A DNA stretch of 64,000 bases from JALORV01 sp963707445 (GTDB taxonomy: Bacteria > Pseudomonadota > Gammaproteobacteria > Burkholderiales > Burkholderiaceae_F), in contig CAVPPW010000007.1 in assembly GCA_963707445.1 (NCBI GenBank), positions 62,001-126,000 on the forward strand, written 5' to 3'. The notes beneath the pieces are model-generated. The model had not been told where the DNA came from and did no database searches. It saw only the letters and a program-made list of their open reading frames with translations. The translations under genes were made by a program, and so were the position numbers. Below are positions 56,445 to 64,000 of this stretch, piece by piece. The first letter of the stretch is position 1. Every line of letters begins with the position of its first letter.

Positions 56445-57198
56445 GTGCCCGCCGTGACATTGAACTACGCGTTGTCGGACGTGGTACTGCCGCCGACATC
56501 GCTCGTGCTGCTGACGATCGCCGGGCTCGCGCTGGTGCGACGCCGCCGCGCGCTGGGCCTGACGCTGGCGCTGGGATCGCAGCTCTTGCTGCTCGCATTG
56601 GCGATGCCGGTCGTCGCCAACGCGCTCGCGCGGTCGCTCGAGCCACCTCCCGTCACGGCGGCGCAGTTGAGCCGCGCCCAAGCCATCGTGATACTCGCCG
56701 GCGGCAACAATCGCGGGTCGCCCGGAATGGGGCGGGGAGACGGTTAAGCACTACACGCTGCAGAGGCTGCGCTACGGTGCGCACCTGGCTCGCGAAACGA
56801 GGCTGCCCATTTATGTGACCGGCGGCACGCCGGAGGGCGGAAGACACGCTGAGGGTGTACTGATGCGCGACGTGCTGGTGCACGAGTACAAGCTCGACGT
56901 GCGTTGGGTCGACAGCGGCGCGATGACGACCGGCGAGAACGCGCTGGCCGCCGCCCGCGATCTGCAGGCTCAGCAGATTCGGCGCGTCGCGCTGGTGACC
57001 GATGCGATGCATATGCCGCGTGCACGCCAGGTGTTCGAGGCCGCCGGCTTCGAGGTGATCGCCTGTCCGACCGCCTACGAGGGCCAACGCCCATTTAAAC
57101 CTTATCAGCTGGTACCGGGCGCTAGCGCGCTGCAGATCTCGAGCTACGCGCTGCGCGAATGGGTATCGCGAGCCTACTACCTGCTGCGCTATCACTGA
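56445..57198 (+). CDS. YdcF/ElyC-like DUF218 membrane protein (one frameshift)
   Basis: About 250 residues with two N-terminal helices (VLPPTSLVLLTIAGLALVRR and LGLTLALGSQLLLLALAMPV) and a DUF218 periplasmic domain. The first frame gives AQAIVILAGGNNRGSPEWGG up to about 56727, where the frame breaks; the second gives RLPIYVTGGTPEGGRHAEGV, WVDSGAMTTGENALAAARDL, RVALVTDAMHMPRARQVFEA and the ending SSYALREWVSRAYYLLRY. ElyC-type proteins are linked to envelope glycan recycling. The start is a GTG (56445 or 56454). Confidence 0.88.
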
Positions 57199-57217
57199 GA
57201 CTGACGAGGGAGAACCG

Positions 57218-57628
57218 ATGAAGACCAAACCGATGCTCACGCTTGAAGACGCAAAGCGCATCGCGGCAGCCGCAGAAGCCGAAGCGGCGGCCCACCAGTG
57301 GAACGTCGTTATCGCGATCTGCGACGACGGCGGTCATCTGCTGCTGCTGCACCGGATGGACCAGGTCGCACCGGTGTCTGCCGCGATCGCGCCGGCCAAG
57401 GCGCGCGCGGCCGCGCTGGGCAAGCGCGAGACCAAGATCTACGAGGACATGATCAACGGCGGACGTACCGCGTTCCTATCGGCCCCGCTCGACGGCATGC
57501 TCGAAGGGGGTGTGCCGGTTCTCGTTGACGGTCACGTCGTCGGCGCGGTCGGAGTCTCGGGCGTCAAATCGGTCGAGGACGCGCAGATCGCCAAGGCCGG
57601 CATCGCCGCAGTGACCGGCGCGACCTAG
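57218..57628 (+). CDS. GlcG/HbpS-like heme-binding family protein
   Basis: A 136-residue protein of the GlcG/HbpS (DUF336) family: LTLEDAKRIAAAAEAEAAAH, VVIAICDDGGHLLLLHRMDQ, SAAIAPAKARAAALGKRETK and GGVPVLVDGHVVGAVGVSGV. There is no signal peptide, so it is cytoplasmic, unlike exported HbpS. Homologues bind haem or cobalamin or act in glycolate metabolism; the function here is unknown. It starts 20 bases after the YdcF-like gene with a GAGGGAG Shine-Dalgarno. Confidence 0.88.
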   Translation: MKTKPMLTLEDAKRIAAAAEAEAAAHQWNVVIAICDDGGHLLLLHRMDQVAPVSAAIAPAKARAAALGKRETKIYEDMINGGRTAFLSAPLDGMLEGGVPVLVDGHVVGAVGVSGVKSVEDAQIAKAGIAAVTGAT

Positions 57629-57637
57629 GCGCCGCCT

Positions 57638-58940
57638 TCAGGCGGGCGCAAGGGCCGCCTGGCGGCCGCGCGGTACGTCGATCGCGGCCAGCACGACCAG
57701 GCCCAGTGCGAAGAAGACCCCGGTCAGGCCGATGCCCAGCCGGTGGTTGTTGTCGGTCGCATAGACCACTGCGCCGTAGCCGATCGGACCGATGATCGCG
57801 GCCAGTTGCGTCGCAAATGTCCAGAGTCCGTAGAACTCAGCGAGCCGGTCGGCGGGTGCGAAGAGGCCCACCATGGCGCGTCCGGCGGACTGGCTCGATC
57901 CCATCGCCAACCCCGCCAGATTCGCGGCGAGCCAGAACACCGCCACCTGCACCGCCAGCCCGGCCACCAGCACCATCACGAGCCACAGCAGCAGCGTCAG
58001 TGCCAGCGCCGGCTTGTGGCCAAGCGCATCCTGGACATAGCCGAAAGAGAACGCACCGATGGCCGCCGTGACGTTGACCACCAGCACCAGCGTCATCGTC
58101 TGCACGAAGCTGAAGTGCATCACCTCCTGCGCGTAGATCGCGGCAAGTGCGATCACGACCATCACGCCGGCCTGGTAGAAGACCCCACAAAGCAGCAGCA
58201 GCGCGAAGTCCCGGTATCGGTCGAGGTGCCGCAGCGTGTGAAGCAGGCGCGACATCGCCTGCTGCACAAACCGGCCGACGCCCTCGTCGGCGTGCGGTAC
58301 TGCGCGTTCGCGGACGATCAACAGGGCCGGTGCATGCCGCGAAGGCGAACACCGTGGCCGTGATCAGCATCGTCAGCGGCACGAAGTCCTGCGGTGAGCT
58401 GCCGTGTTGCTGCGCCCATTGCACGTAGGCAAGACAGAGCGCCGAGCGTGATCAGGCCGCCGACATAACCGAAACCCCAGCCCCAGCCGGACACCTTGCC
58501 GAGTGCTTCGGGCCGCGCGAGCTCGGGCAGGAACGCGGCGATCAAAGCGACACCGACCATGAAGAAGAAGTTCGACGTGACGATCGCAACTGTCGCCAGC
58601 CCGATATCGCCGGGGCCGACCGCGGCAAGCGCGGCCGTGCCGGCCACGCAGCCGCGGTCGAGAGCGCCAGCCACCACTTCTTGCGTGCGCGCAGATCGGC
58701 ATATGCGCCGATCATCGGCATCGCGACCATCACGAGGGCGTTGGACACACCCAGCATCAGCGTCCACGCCAACGTCGCCCAGTCGGCATTCGCTGCCACG
58801 ACGCCGACAAAGTACGCATTGAACACCGCGGTCAGCACCACGGTGGTGTAGCCGGAATTCGCAAAGTCGTAACCCGCCCATGCGACGACTTCGCGCGGGC
58901 GAACGCCAGCGTTCAGTGCGGCTGCATCGAAGATCGGCAT
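57638..58940 (-). CDS. MFS transporter, UMF1/Atg22-like (three frameshifts)
   Basis: A 12-helix transporter of about 430 residues. The start MPIFDAAALNAGVRPREVVA leads to WAGYDFANSGYTTVVLTAVF, the UMF1-family signature (YDFANS). Breaks near 58645, 58433 and 58322 shift the frame; reading through them gives VTSNFFFMVGVALIAAFLPE, GWGWGFGYVGGLITLGAL, AQQHGSSPQDFVPLTMLITA and then the intact second half (LLLLCGVFYQAGVMVVIALA, ALTLLLWLVMVLVAGLAVQV, GLWTFATQLAAIIGPIGYGA). Yeast Atg22 is an amino acid effluxer; the bacterial substrate is unknown. It is convergent with the GlcG-like gene (9 bases). Confidence 0.88.
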
Positions 58941-59012
58941 GGTGAGTCCGGCGACGCCAGGGATCCTACGCGAGCCGGCCACGAGAGCGTGCTGGGATCG
59001 TCGGCCCGTTCG

Positions 59013-59018
59013 TATACT
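59013..59018 (+). promoter_or_regulatory. TATACT -10 element very close to the Lrp start
   Basis: TATACT ends 5 bases before the ATG of the Lrp-type gene. If used, transcription would begin at or near the start codon, giving a leaderless mRNA. No Shine-Dalgarno is visible. The -35 is weak. Confidence 0.4.
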
Positions 59019-59023
59019 GCCGC

Positions 59024-59498
59024 ATGGCATCGAAGGACCTCGACGGCATCGACCGCAGCATTCTCGAAATCCTGCAGGCCGATGGGCGCATCACCAATCA
59101 GGAGCTTGCGTCCCGCATCGGCCTCAGCCCACGCGCCTGCCTCGACCGCGTGCGCAAGCTCGAGCGTTCCGGCCTGATCTCCGGCTACATGGCCGTGCTC
59201 GATCCACGTCGGATCGGCGCGCCGATGACGATCGTCGTCGAAGTCACGCTGAAGGACCAGACGCAGGCCACGCATCATCGCTTCGAGCAGCGCATGCGGC
59301 AGGCCGATGAAGTCGTCGAATGTTTTCTGGTGTCGGGTCCGTGCGACTACGTATTGCGGCTCGCTTGTCGCGACCTCGACCACTACCGCGAATCTCACCA
59401 ACGCGTGGACCGACGACCCGACGCTGGGCGTCGAAAAGCTCAGCTCCAAGCCGGAGCTGCAGACGATCAAGCCGTTCCGCGGCTACCCGCTGGCCTGA
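59024..59498 (+). CDS. Lrp/AsnC family transcriptional regulator (one frameshift)
   Basis: About 157 residues. The N-terminal winged helix has LDGIDRSILEILQADGRITN and QELASRIGLSPRACLDRVRK; the C-terminal RAM effector domain has IGAPMTIVVEVTLKDQ and VVECFLVSGPCDYVLRLACR. A break near 59393 is corrected by one base, giving LTNAWTDDPTLGVEKLSS and the natural end KPFRGYPLA. Lrp-type regulators sense amino acids. It precedes rocD by about 160 bases, so it probably controls it. Without correction the frame appears fused to rocD, which is an artefact. Confidence 0.9.
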
Positions 59499-59662
59499 CA
59501 CCCCGGCACGCCGGCATTCCTTCGACGCGTTGCACCTCAGATTCGGCAGAGTCAACCCCGATCGACGTTGCATTCCTGCAGCGGGCGTGCATTGCAACTA
59601 CCGCGCAAGACCATGGTCTGTTCTTACACTGCCATGGTCAGCCAATGGTTTTCGGATCAGCG

Positions 59663-61025
59663 ATGAATACACGGGTAGGACAGTTCCTCGACACTGGCGC
59701 GCGATCGATCGCGCTGGAGCAGCGCTATGCCGCGCCGAATTACGCGCCGCTTCCGGTCGTCCTTGAGCGCGGGGATGGCTGCTGGCTGTGGGACGCCGCG
59801 GGACGACGCTACCTCGACTTCATGTCGGCCTATTCGGCCGTCAGCCATGGCCACGCGCATCCGCGGCTGGTGCGCGCGCTGGTCGAGCAGGCGCAGCAGC
59901 TCGCGGTCGCGTCGCGCGCGTATCACTCGACCGCGCTCGGCCCGTTTTTGGCTGCGCTGGTCGACGCGGCGGACCTGCTGGGACCGACACGCGCGTTGCC
60001 GGCCAGCGGCGGCTGCGAGTCGGTCGAGACTGCGATCAAGGCCGCGCGCCGCTGGGGCTATCGCAGCAAGCGGATCGCCGCGGACCGCGCGACGATCGCG
60101 GTGGCACGCGGCAACTTCCATGGGCGCTCGACCACCGTCGTCGGCTTCTCCACCGAGCCCGACTATCGCGCCGACTTCGGCCCATTTGCCCCCGGCTTCC
60201 GCCACTTCGACTTTGGCGACATCGCGTCGCTTGCGGCGGTGATCGACGAAACGACCTGCGCCGTGCTGCTGGAGCCGATCCAGGGCGAGGCCGGCATCGT
60301 CGTCCCGCCCGACGGGTACCTCGCCGCCGTGCGCCGCCTGTGCGACGAGCGCGGTGTGCTGCTGATCCTCGATGAAATCCAGTCCGGGCTCGGTCGCACT
60401 GGGGCGATGTTCGCCTACATGCACGAACACATCCGGCCGGACGGCGTGATCGTCGGCAAGGCTCTCGGCGGCGGTCTGCTGCCGGTGTCGGCCTTCGTCG
60501 CGCGCGCCGCGGTACTGGACCACATGGGACCCGGCAGCCACGGGTCGACCTTCGGCGGCAACCCGCTCGCCGCGCGGGTCGGTCTGGAAGCGCTGCGCGT
60601 GATCCTCGATGAGCGCCTGGTCGAGCGCAGCCGCGTCCTCGGCGGGCATCTGCTCGACCGTCTGCGCGCGCTTCAGTTCCGCTCATCCGCGCGGTGCGCG
60701 GACGCGGGTTGTGGGCGGGAGTCGAACTCGATGCGGGCCATGTCTCGGCTCGCGAGTCGTCGAACGCATGGCCGAGCGCGGCGTGCTCACCAAGGACACG
60801 CACGAGACGGTGATCCGCTTTGCGCCGCCGCTCACGATCGAGCGCGAGCAGCTCGACTGGGGCATCGACGTGTTCGCCGACGTGCTGCGCGAAGTGGCCG
60901 GCGCGCCGGCACCAGCGCGCGATTCGGCGCCGTTGGCCGCGCCGGCCGCTGACGCGCTGAGCGACGCAAGTCCCCACCATCGCCCGTGGGGAGTGAGGCC
61001 GTCTCCCCGGAACGGCGATCCCTGA
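59663..61025 (+). CDS. rocD: Ornithine aminotransferase RocD (two frameshifts, C-terminus uncertain)
   Basis: A class III PLP aminotransferase converting ornithine and 2-oxoglutarate to glutamate semialdehyde and glutamate. MNTRVGQFLDTGARSIALEQ starts the protein. The family shows YLDFMSAYSAVSHGHAHPRL, LPASGGCESVETAIKAARRW, VARGNFHGRSTTVVGFSTEP, ILDEIQSGLGRTG, the PLP lysine in VIVGKALGGGLLPVSAF, and GSHGSTFGGNPLAARVG. Near 60690 and 60745 the frame breaks; afterwards MAERGVLTKDTHETVIRFAP and LDWGIDVFADVLREVAG complete the enzyme. The frame then runs on into a non-conserved tail, so the true stop is probably some 60 bases earlier, at a TGA in another frame. It could also be a closely related omega-aminotransferase. 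Confidence 0.88.
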
Positions 61026-61150
61026 TCGCAACTTCGCTGTCGAAACTCCGAGCAGCGACCGGAGCATTCGCATGCGGGCACTTTCGCCGACGACGGCAGT
61101 GCGAGCGCCGTTAAGGCCGCCGCCGAGGCGCTGGGCCGTCGCCGACCGGG

Positions 61151-61556
61151 AACCTGCTCGAGCGCGAGCTTGATCGCCTGAATAACGCGGTGCAAGGCTC
61201 GGCGGCCGCGCTCGGTCAGCACCTGTCGTGGATGGTTGTCACGCAGGCGCTCCTGCTGACCTCGTATATGGTGCTGGTCTCGTTGGCGGTTGGAGCCTTC
61301 CGCTGCCCGGCAAGCGCGGGCTTCTGCTCGGCATCGCCGTCTTCTCGCTTCTGGCGGTCGGCTGCACGTATCTCGGATTGCGTGCGGCGCGTGATCGCGT
61401 CGGTCCGCTGAAGTCGCACCGCCAGCGGGTCGAGGATGCGCTCGAGCGCGTTACCGCCCGTCCGCCGGTGTTCGCCCGCCAGGGCGCGGTCACCGCGTTG
61501 CTGGGCGCACGGCTCCCTCGCGGTCTGCCGTTTCTGGTGGTCGCCGGCTGGGTTAG
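61151..61556 (+). CDS. Hypothetical two-helix membrane protein (frameshift, ends uncertain)
   Basis: I do not recognise the family. NLLERELDRLNNAVQGSAAA opens a coiled, amphipathic N-terminus; then HLSWMVVTQALLLTSYMVLV is a first membrane helix. One base is missing near 61293; the next frame gives GGWSLPLPGKRGLLLGIAVF and SLLAVGCTYLGLRAARDRVG, a second helix, then charged LKSHRQRVEDALERV. The start codon is unclear: a GTG at 61190 is possible. The 125 bases before it hold no gene that I can support, only a 6-base hairpin near 60972. Confidence 0.5.
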
Positions 61557-61610
61557 GGATTCGGGCTTTCCACTCTCGCGCTGGACGTTGCCCTACCGAG
61601 CGACCGCGAC

Positions 61611-61835
61611 CGATGGCCGCCGACCGAATCGCGCGCCACCCCCGCGGCAGCGCCACCTCGCAGGCGGCGCGCGCCGCCGCGGCGCCAAAGGCCACGGTTC
61701 AGGTCGAAGCGGCCGCACCCGCCGAAGCCAGCGCCGAGCACTCTGGCGAATCGCCGCTGCTGAACTTCCTTCGGCGCGCCGTCAATACACCACAAGCCGC
61801 CGAAAGCCAGGAACCGATCAAGCCGAAGCGGGTCT
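61611..61835 (+). CDS. Possible small Ala/Pro/Glu-rich protein
   Basis: An open stretch MAADRIARHPRGSATSQAAR continuing to ATVQVEAAAPAEASAEHSGE and SPLLNFLRRAVNTPQAAESQ has coding-like composition and an ATG start, but no recognisable family. It may be the tail of the preceding membrane protein after a frameshift. The stop is not clear because the frame runs into the opposite-strand hydratase gene. Confidence 0.25.
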
Positions 61836-62638
61836 CACGGCGCCCAGCGTGGCTTGCGTTTTTCCATGAACGCCTGCGCGCCCTCTTGGGCCGACGTCAT
61901 CGATCATGTTGCAGGCCATCGTCTCGCCGGCGATTTGGTAGGCCGCTTCGACGCCGGTTTCGATCTGCCGGTAAAAGAGTTCCTTGCCCATCGCGATCGC
62001 GACGCGCGGCATGGCGATGATGGCTGCAGCCAACCGCTCGATCTCGGCGTTGAGCTCGTCGGCCGGTTCGACCCGGTTGACGAGCCCCCGTGCCTTTGCG
62101 GTGGCGGCGTCGATGAAGTCGCCGGTCACCAGCATCTCGAACGCCTGCTTGCGCCCGACGTTGCGGGAGAGTGCCACACCGGGCGTCGAGCAGAACAACC
62201 CGCACGTCGATGCCACTGACCGCGCCGTGCGCTCCGTCGCGGCGACCGCGAGGTCGCACGTCGCGACGAGTTGGCAGCCGGCCGCCGTCGCGATGCCGTG
62301 CACGCGCGCGATGACGGGCTGAGGGCAGGCGCTGGATCGTCATCATCAGCCTCGAGCACTGCGCGAAGAACGTCGGTAGTAGTCGACCGACGGTGTTTGA
62401 CTTATCTGCTTGAGGTCGTGTCCGGGGCAGAACGCTTTGCCGCGCGCCGCGAGGACGATTACCCGCGCGCTGTCGTCGCGCGCGACCGCGTCGAGTTCAT
62501 CCTGCAGCGCGGTCATCATTTCTTCCGACAGCGCATTGAACTGCAGCGGTCGGTTGAGCGTCAGCGTGACGAGGCCAGTTCGTCGCGTTCGTCCGTCACG
62601 TACGGTTCGGCGACCGTCCGGGCTTCGGGGGCGTTCAT
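61835..62638 (-). CDS. Enoyl-CoA hydratase/isomerase (several frameshifts)
   Basis: A crotonase-fold enzyme of about 260 residues that hydrates enoyl-CoA in beta-oxidation. MNAPEARTVAEPYVTDERDE begins the protein, with AGGAGA ten bases upstream. The oxyanion-hole segments are fragmented: read in shifting frames, LTLNRPLQFNALSEEMM, then a GHDLKQIS-like segment and ATAAGCQLVATCDLAVAATE. The C-terminal half is clean: SRNVGRKQAFEMLVTGDFID, KARGLVNRVEPADELNAEIE, YRQIETGVEAAYQIAGETMA, and after a final shift AQEGAQAFMEKRKPRWAP with a stop. At least three single-base breaks are needed. It follows an acyl-CoA ligase, consistent with fatty acid catabolism. Confidence 0.85.
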
Positions 62639-62652
62639 TCGGTGGACTTCTC

Positions 62653-64000
62653 CTATATCGATCGCCGCAGCGGAGTTCGCCTGCCGCCGGAGCATGAATT
62701 TCTGGATTTTTCCGGTCGAGGTCTTTGGCAGCGGCCCGAACACCACGCGCTTGGGCATCTTGAAGCCGGCCAGATAGTTGCGGCAGTGGGCGAGCAGTTC
62801 AGCTTCGGTCAACGTCGCGCCGTCCTTGAGTTCGACGAATGCGCACGGCACTTCGCCCCACGTTCCGTCCGGCTGCGCGACAACGGCGGCGACGATGACC
62901 GCGGGATGCCGAAACAATGCATCCTCGACTTCGATCGACGAGATGTTCTCGCCCCCCGGAAATGATGATGTCCTTGCTGCGGTCCTTGATCCGCAGGTAG
63001 CCGTCCGCGTGAACGACCGCCAGGTCGCCCGAATGGAACCAGCCCCCGCGAAGGCCTCTTGTGTGTCCGTCTCGTTCTTCAGGTAGCCCTTCATCGCGAT
63101 GTTGCCGCGGAACATCACCTCGCCGATGGTTTCACCGTCCCGGGGCACCGGCTGCATCGTTTGCGGGTCGAGCACTGGCGACGCCCTCCTCGAGCGTATA
63201 GCGCACGCCCTGGCGTCCGTTCAGCATCGCGCCGCTCGCCGACGTCGAGACTTCGCCCCCGCCGGCTGTTTGGCAGCAGACGGTCGCCGGACCGTAGACC
63301 TCGGTCAGCCCGTAAACGATGCGTGAAGTCGAAACCGAGCCGGTCCATGCCCTCGATCATCGCGGCCGGCGGCGCGGCGGCAGCCACCATCGCGCTGACC
63401 CGATGGTCTATGCCGTGCTTCGTCTCATCCGGCGCGTTGACCAGCATCGCCTGCACGATCGGCGCACCGCAGTAGTGCGTGACCTGGTGTTCACGGATCG
63501 CATCGAAGACCGTCGGCGCATCGAACCGTCGCAGGCACACGTGCGTTCCCGCCATCGCCGCGACCGTCCACGGGAAGCACCAGCCGTTGCAGTGGAACAT
63601 CGGCAGGGTCCACAGGTAGACCGGATGATGCGGCATCGCCCAGACCAGCACATTCGAGACGGCGTTGGTATAGGCGCGCCCCGATGCGAGTAGACGACGC
63701 CTTTCGGATTGCCGGTCGTGCCCGACGTGTAGTTGAGCGCGATGCGTCCCACTCGTCGTCGGGTGGCTGCGACACGTGCTCTTCGGAGCCGGTCGCGAGG
63801 AAGGACTCGTACGAAGCCCACCGTCGCCACGTTCGATCCGGCGTACAGCGGGTCTTCGACGTCGATGATCATCGTCGGCCGCGTCTCCGCGCCAGCGCGG
63901 CTTGATCACCGACGGGTCGAACTCGCGATCGACCAGGATCAGCTGGCCTCACCGTGGTGGAGCATGAACTCGATCGATTCCGGATCGAGCCGCGTGTTCA
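62653..64000 (-). CDS. Acyl-CoA synthetase/AMP-dependent ligase, partial (many frameshifts)
   Basis: The C-terminal two thirds of an AMP-forming acyl-CoA ligase; the N-terminus lies outside the window. Segments in shifting frames are VIIDVEDPLYAG, RIALNYTSGTTGNPKGVVYS (the P-loop), NVLVWAMPHHPVYLWTLPMF, HCNGWCFPWTVAAMAGTHVC, HYCGAPIVQAMLVNAPDETK, then GETIGEVMFRGNIAMKGYLK, GGENISSIEVEDALFRHPAV, FVELKDGATLTEAELLAHCR and the final KTSTGKIQKFMLRRQAN with the catalytic lysine. It resembles medium-chain or cinnamate/acyl-CoA ligases. At least eight indels are needed, so this end of the contig is poor. A TAG at 62653-62655 is the inferred stop, just before the hydratase ATG. Confidence 0.85.

Noticed and set aside
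59024..60952. An apparent Lrp-ornithine aminotransferase fusion protein
   Set aside because: The fusion depends on a one-base break in Lrp near 59393. After correction Lrp stops at 59498 and rocD has its own ATG.
1..64000. CRISPR arrays, insertion sequences or prophage
   Set aside because: I saw no regularly spaced direct repeats, no transposase or integrase motifs, and no phage structural genes on either strand.

Overview
The window is 64 kb of high-G+C chromosomal DNA with densely packed genes on both strands. Gene content and order point to a betaproteobacterium, most likely in or near Burkholderiales: rpsP-rimM-trmD-rplS, orn next to an M48 protease, rsgA, CobD/CbiB next to a NUDIX CoA pyrophosphatase, twin DUF1631 genes beside a PilB/GspE-type ATPase, hemP, and a PA0069-type radical SAM protein. 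This placement is inferred from family knowledge, not from a database search. I saw no phage, insertion sequence, CRISPR array, toxin-antitoxin pair or other clear sign of horizontal transfer.

Layout. (1) 0.2-2.9 kb: MoxR ATPase, GNAT acetyltransferase and VWA protein in one tight operon. (2) 2.9-8.2 kb: iron uptake, with feoAB facing a TonB-dependent siderophore receptor across a spacer with Fur-like boxes, then a PiuC-like Fe(II) dioxygenase. (3) 8.3-11.1 kb: two SAM methyltransferases and two small secreted proteins. (4) 11.2-18.8 kb: a signature block of a GspE/PilB-like ATPase, DUF1631 protein, spermidine-synthase-like protein and second DUF1631 protein. (5) 18.9-31.4 kb: a family 6 uracil-DNA glycosylase, htpG with a sigma-32 promoter, phzF, a CopD-like protein, parC, a class IV aminotransferase, a PAS-GGDEF-EAL protein and parE. 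(6) 31.6-40.8 kb: tRNA-Arg(CCU), AI-2E exporter family protein, orn, M48 protease, rsgA, DUF2007, CobD-like protein, NUDIX protein, then the rplS/trmD/rimM/rpsP operon with visible promoter and terminator. (7) 40.8-44.4 kb: rubrerythrin, HdrD-like iron-sulfur protein, DUF3501 and radical SAM protein, all on the minus strand. (8) 44.6-48.7 kb: acyl-CoA dehydrogenase with etfA and etfB, then a YqaA protein. (9) 48.7-52.6 kb: a phytoene-desaturase-like oxidoreductase, then a second iron cluster (hemP, bfr, bfd, ferric-iron binding protein) headed by a perfect inverted repeat resembling a Fur box. (10) 52.6-64 kb: NlpC/P60 protein, a response regulator overlapping prpE, YdcF, a GlcG/HbpS protein, an MFS transporter, an Lrp regulator with rocD, a small membrane protein, enoyl-CoA hydratase and an acyl-CoA ligase cut by the window end.

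The most important caveat is sequence quality. Many genes, including essential ones (parC, trmD, etfA, etfB), are broken by single-base indels while both halves remain fully conserved. The pattern is strongest beyond about 43 kb and worst in the last 3 kb. I treat nearly all of these as sequencing or assembly errors, annotate the gene across the break, and give the break position.

How the genes work together: the two iron clusters cover ferrous and ferric uptake, siderophore uptake, and storage/release (Bfr/Bfd). The acyl-CoA dehydrogenase with ETF, prpE, enoyl-CoA hydratase and acyl-CoA ligase suggest a short-chain, odd-chain or fatty acid catabolic lifestyle. The least understood parts, and the best candidates for undescribed systems, are the DUF1631 block and the rubrerythrin/Fe-S/DUF3501/radical SAM cluster.
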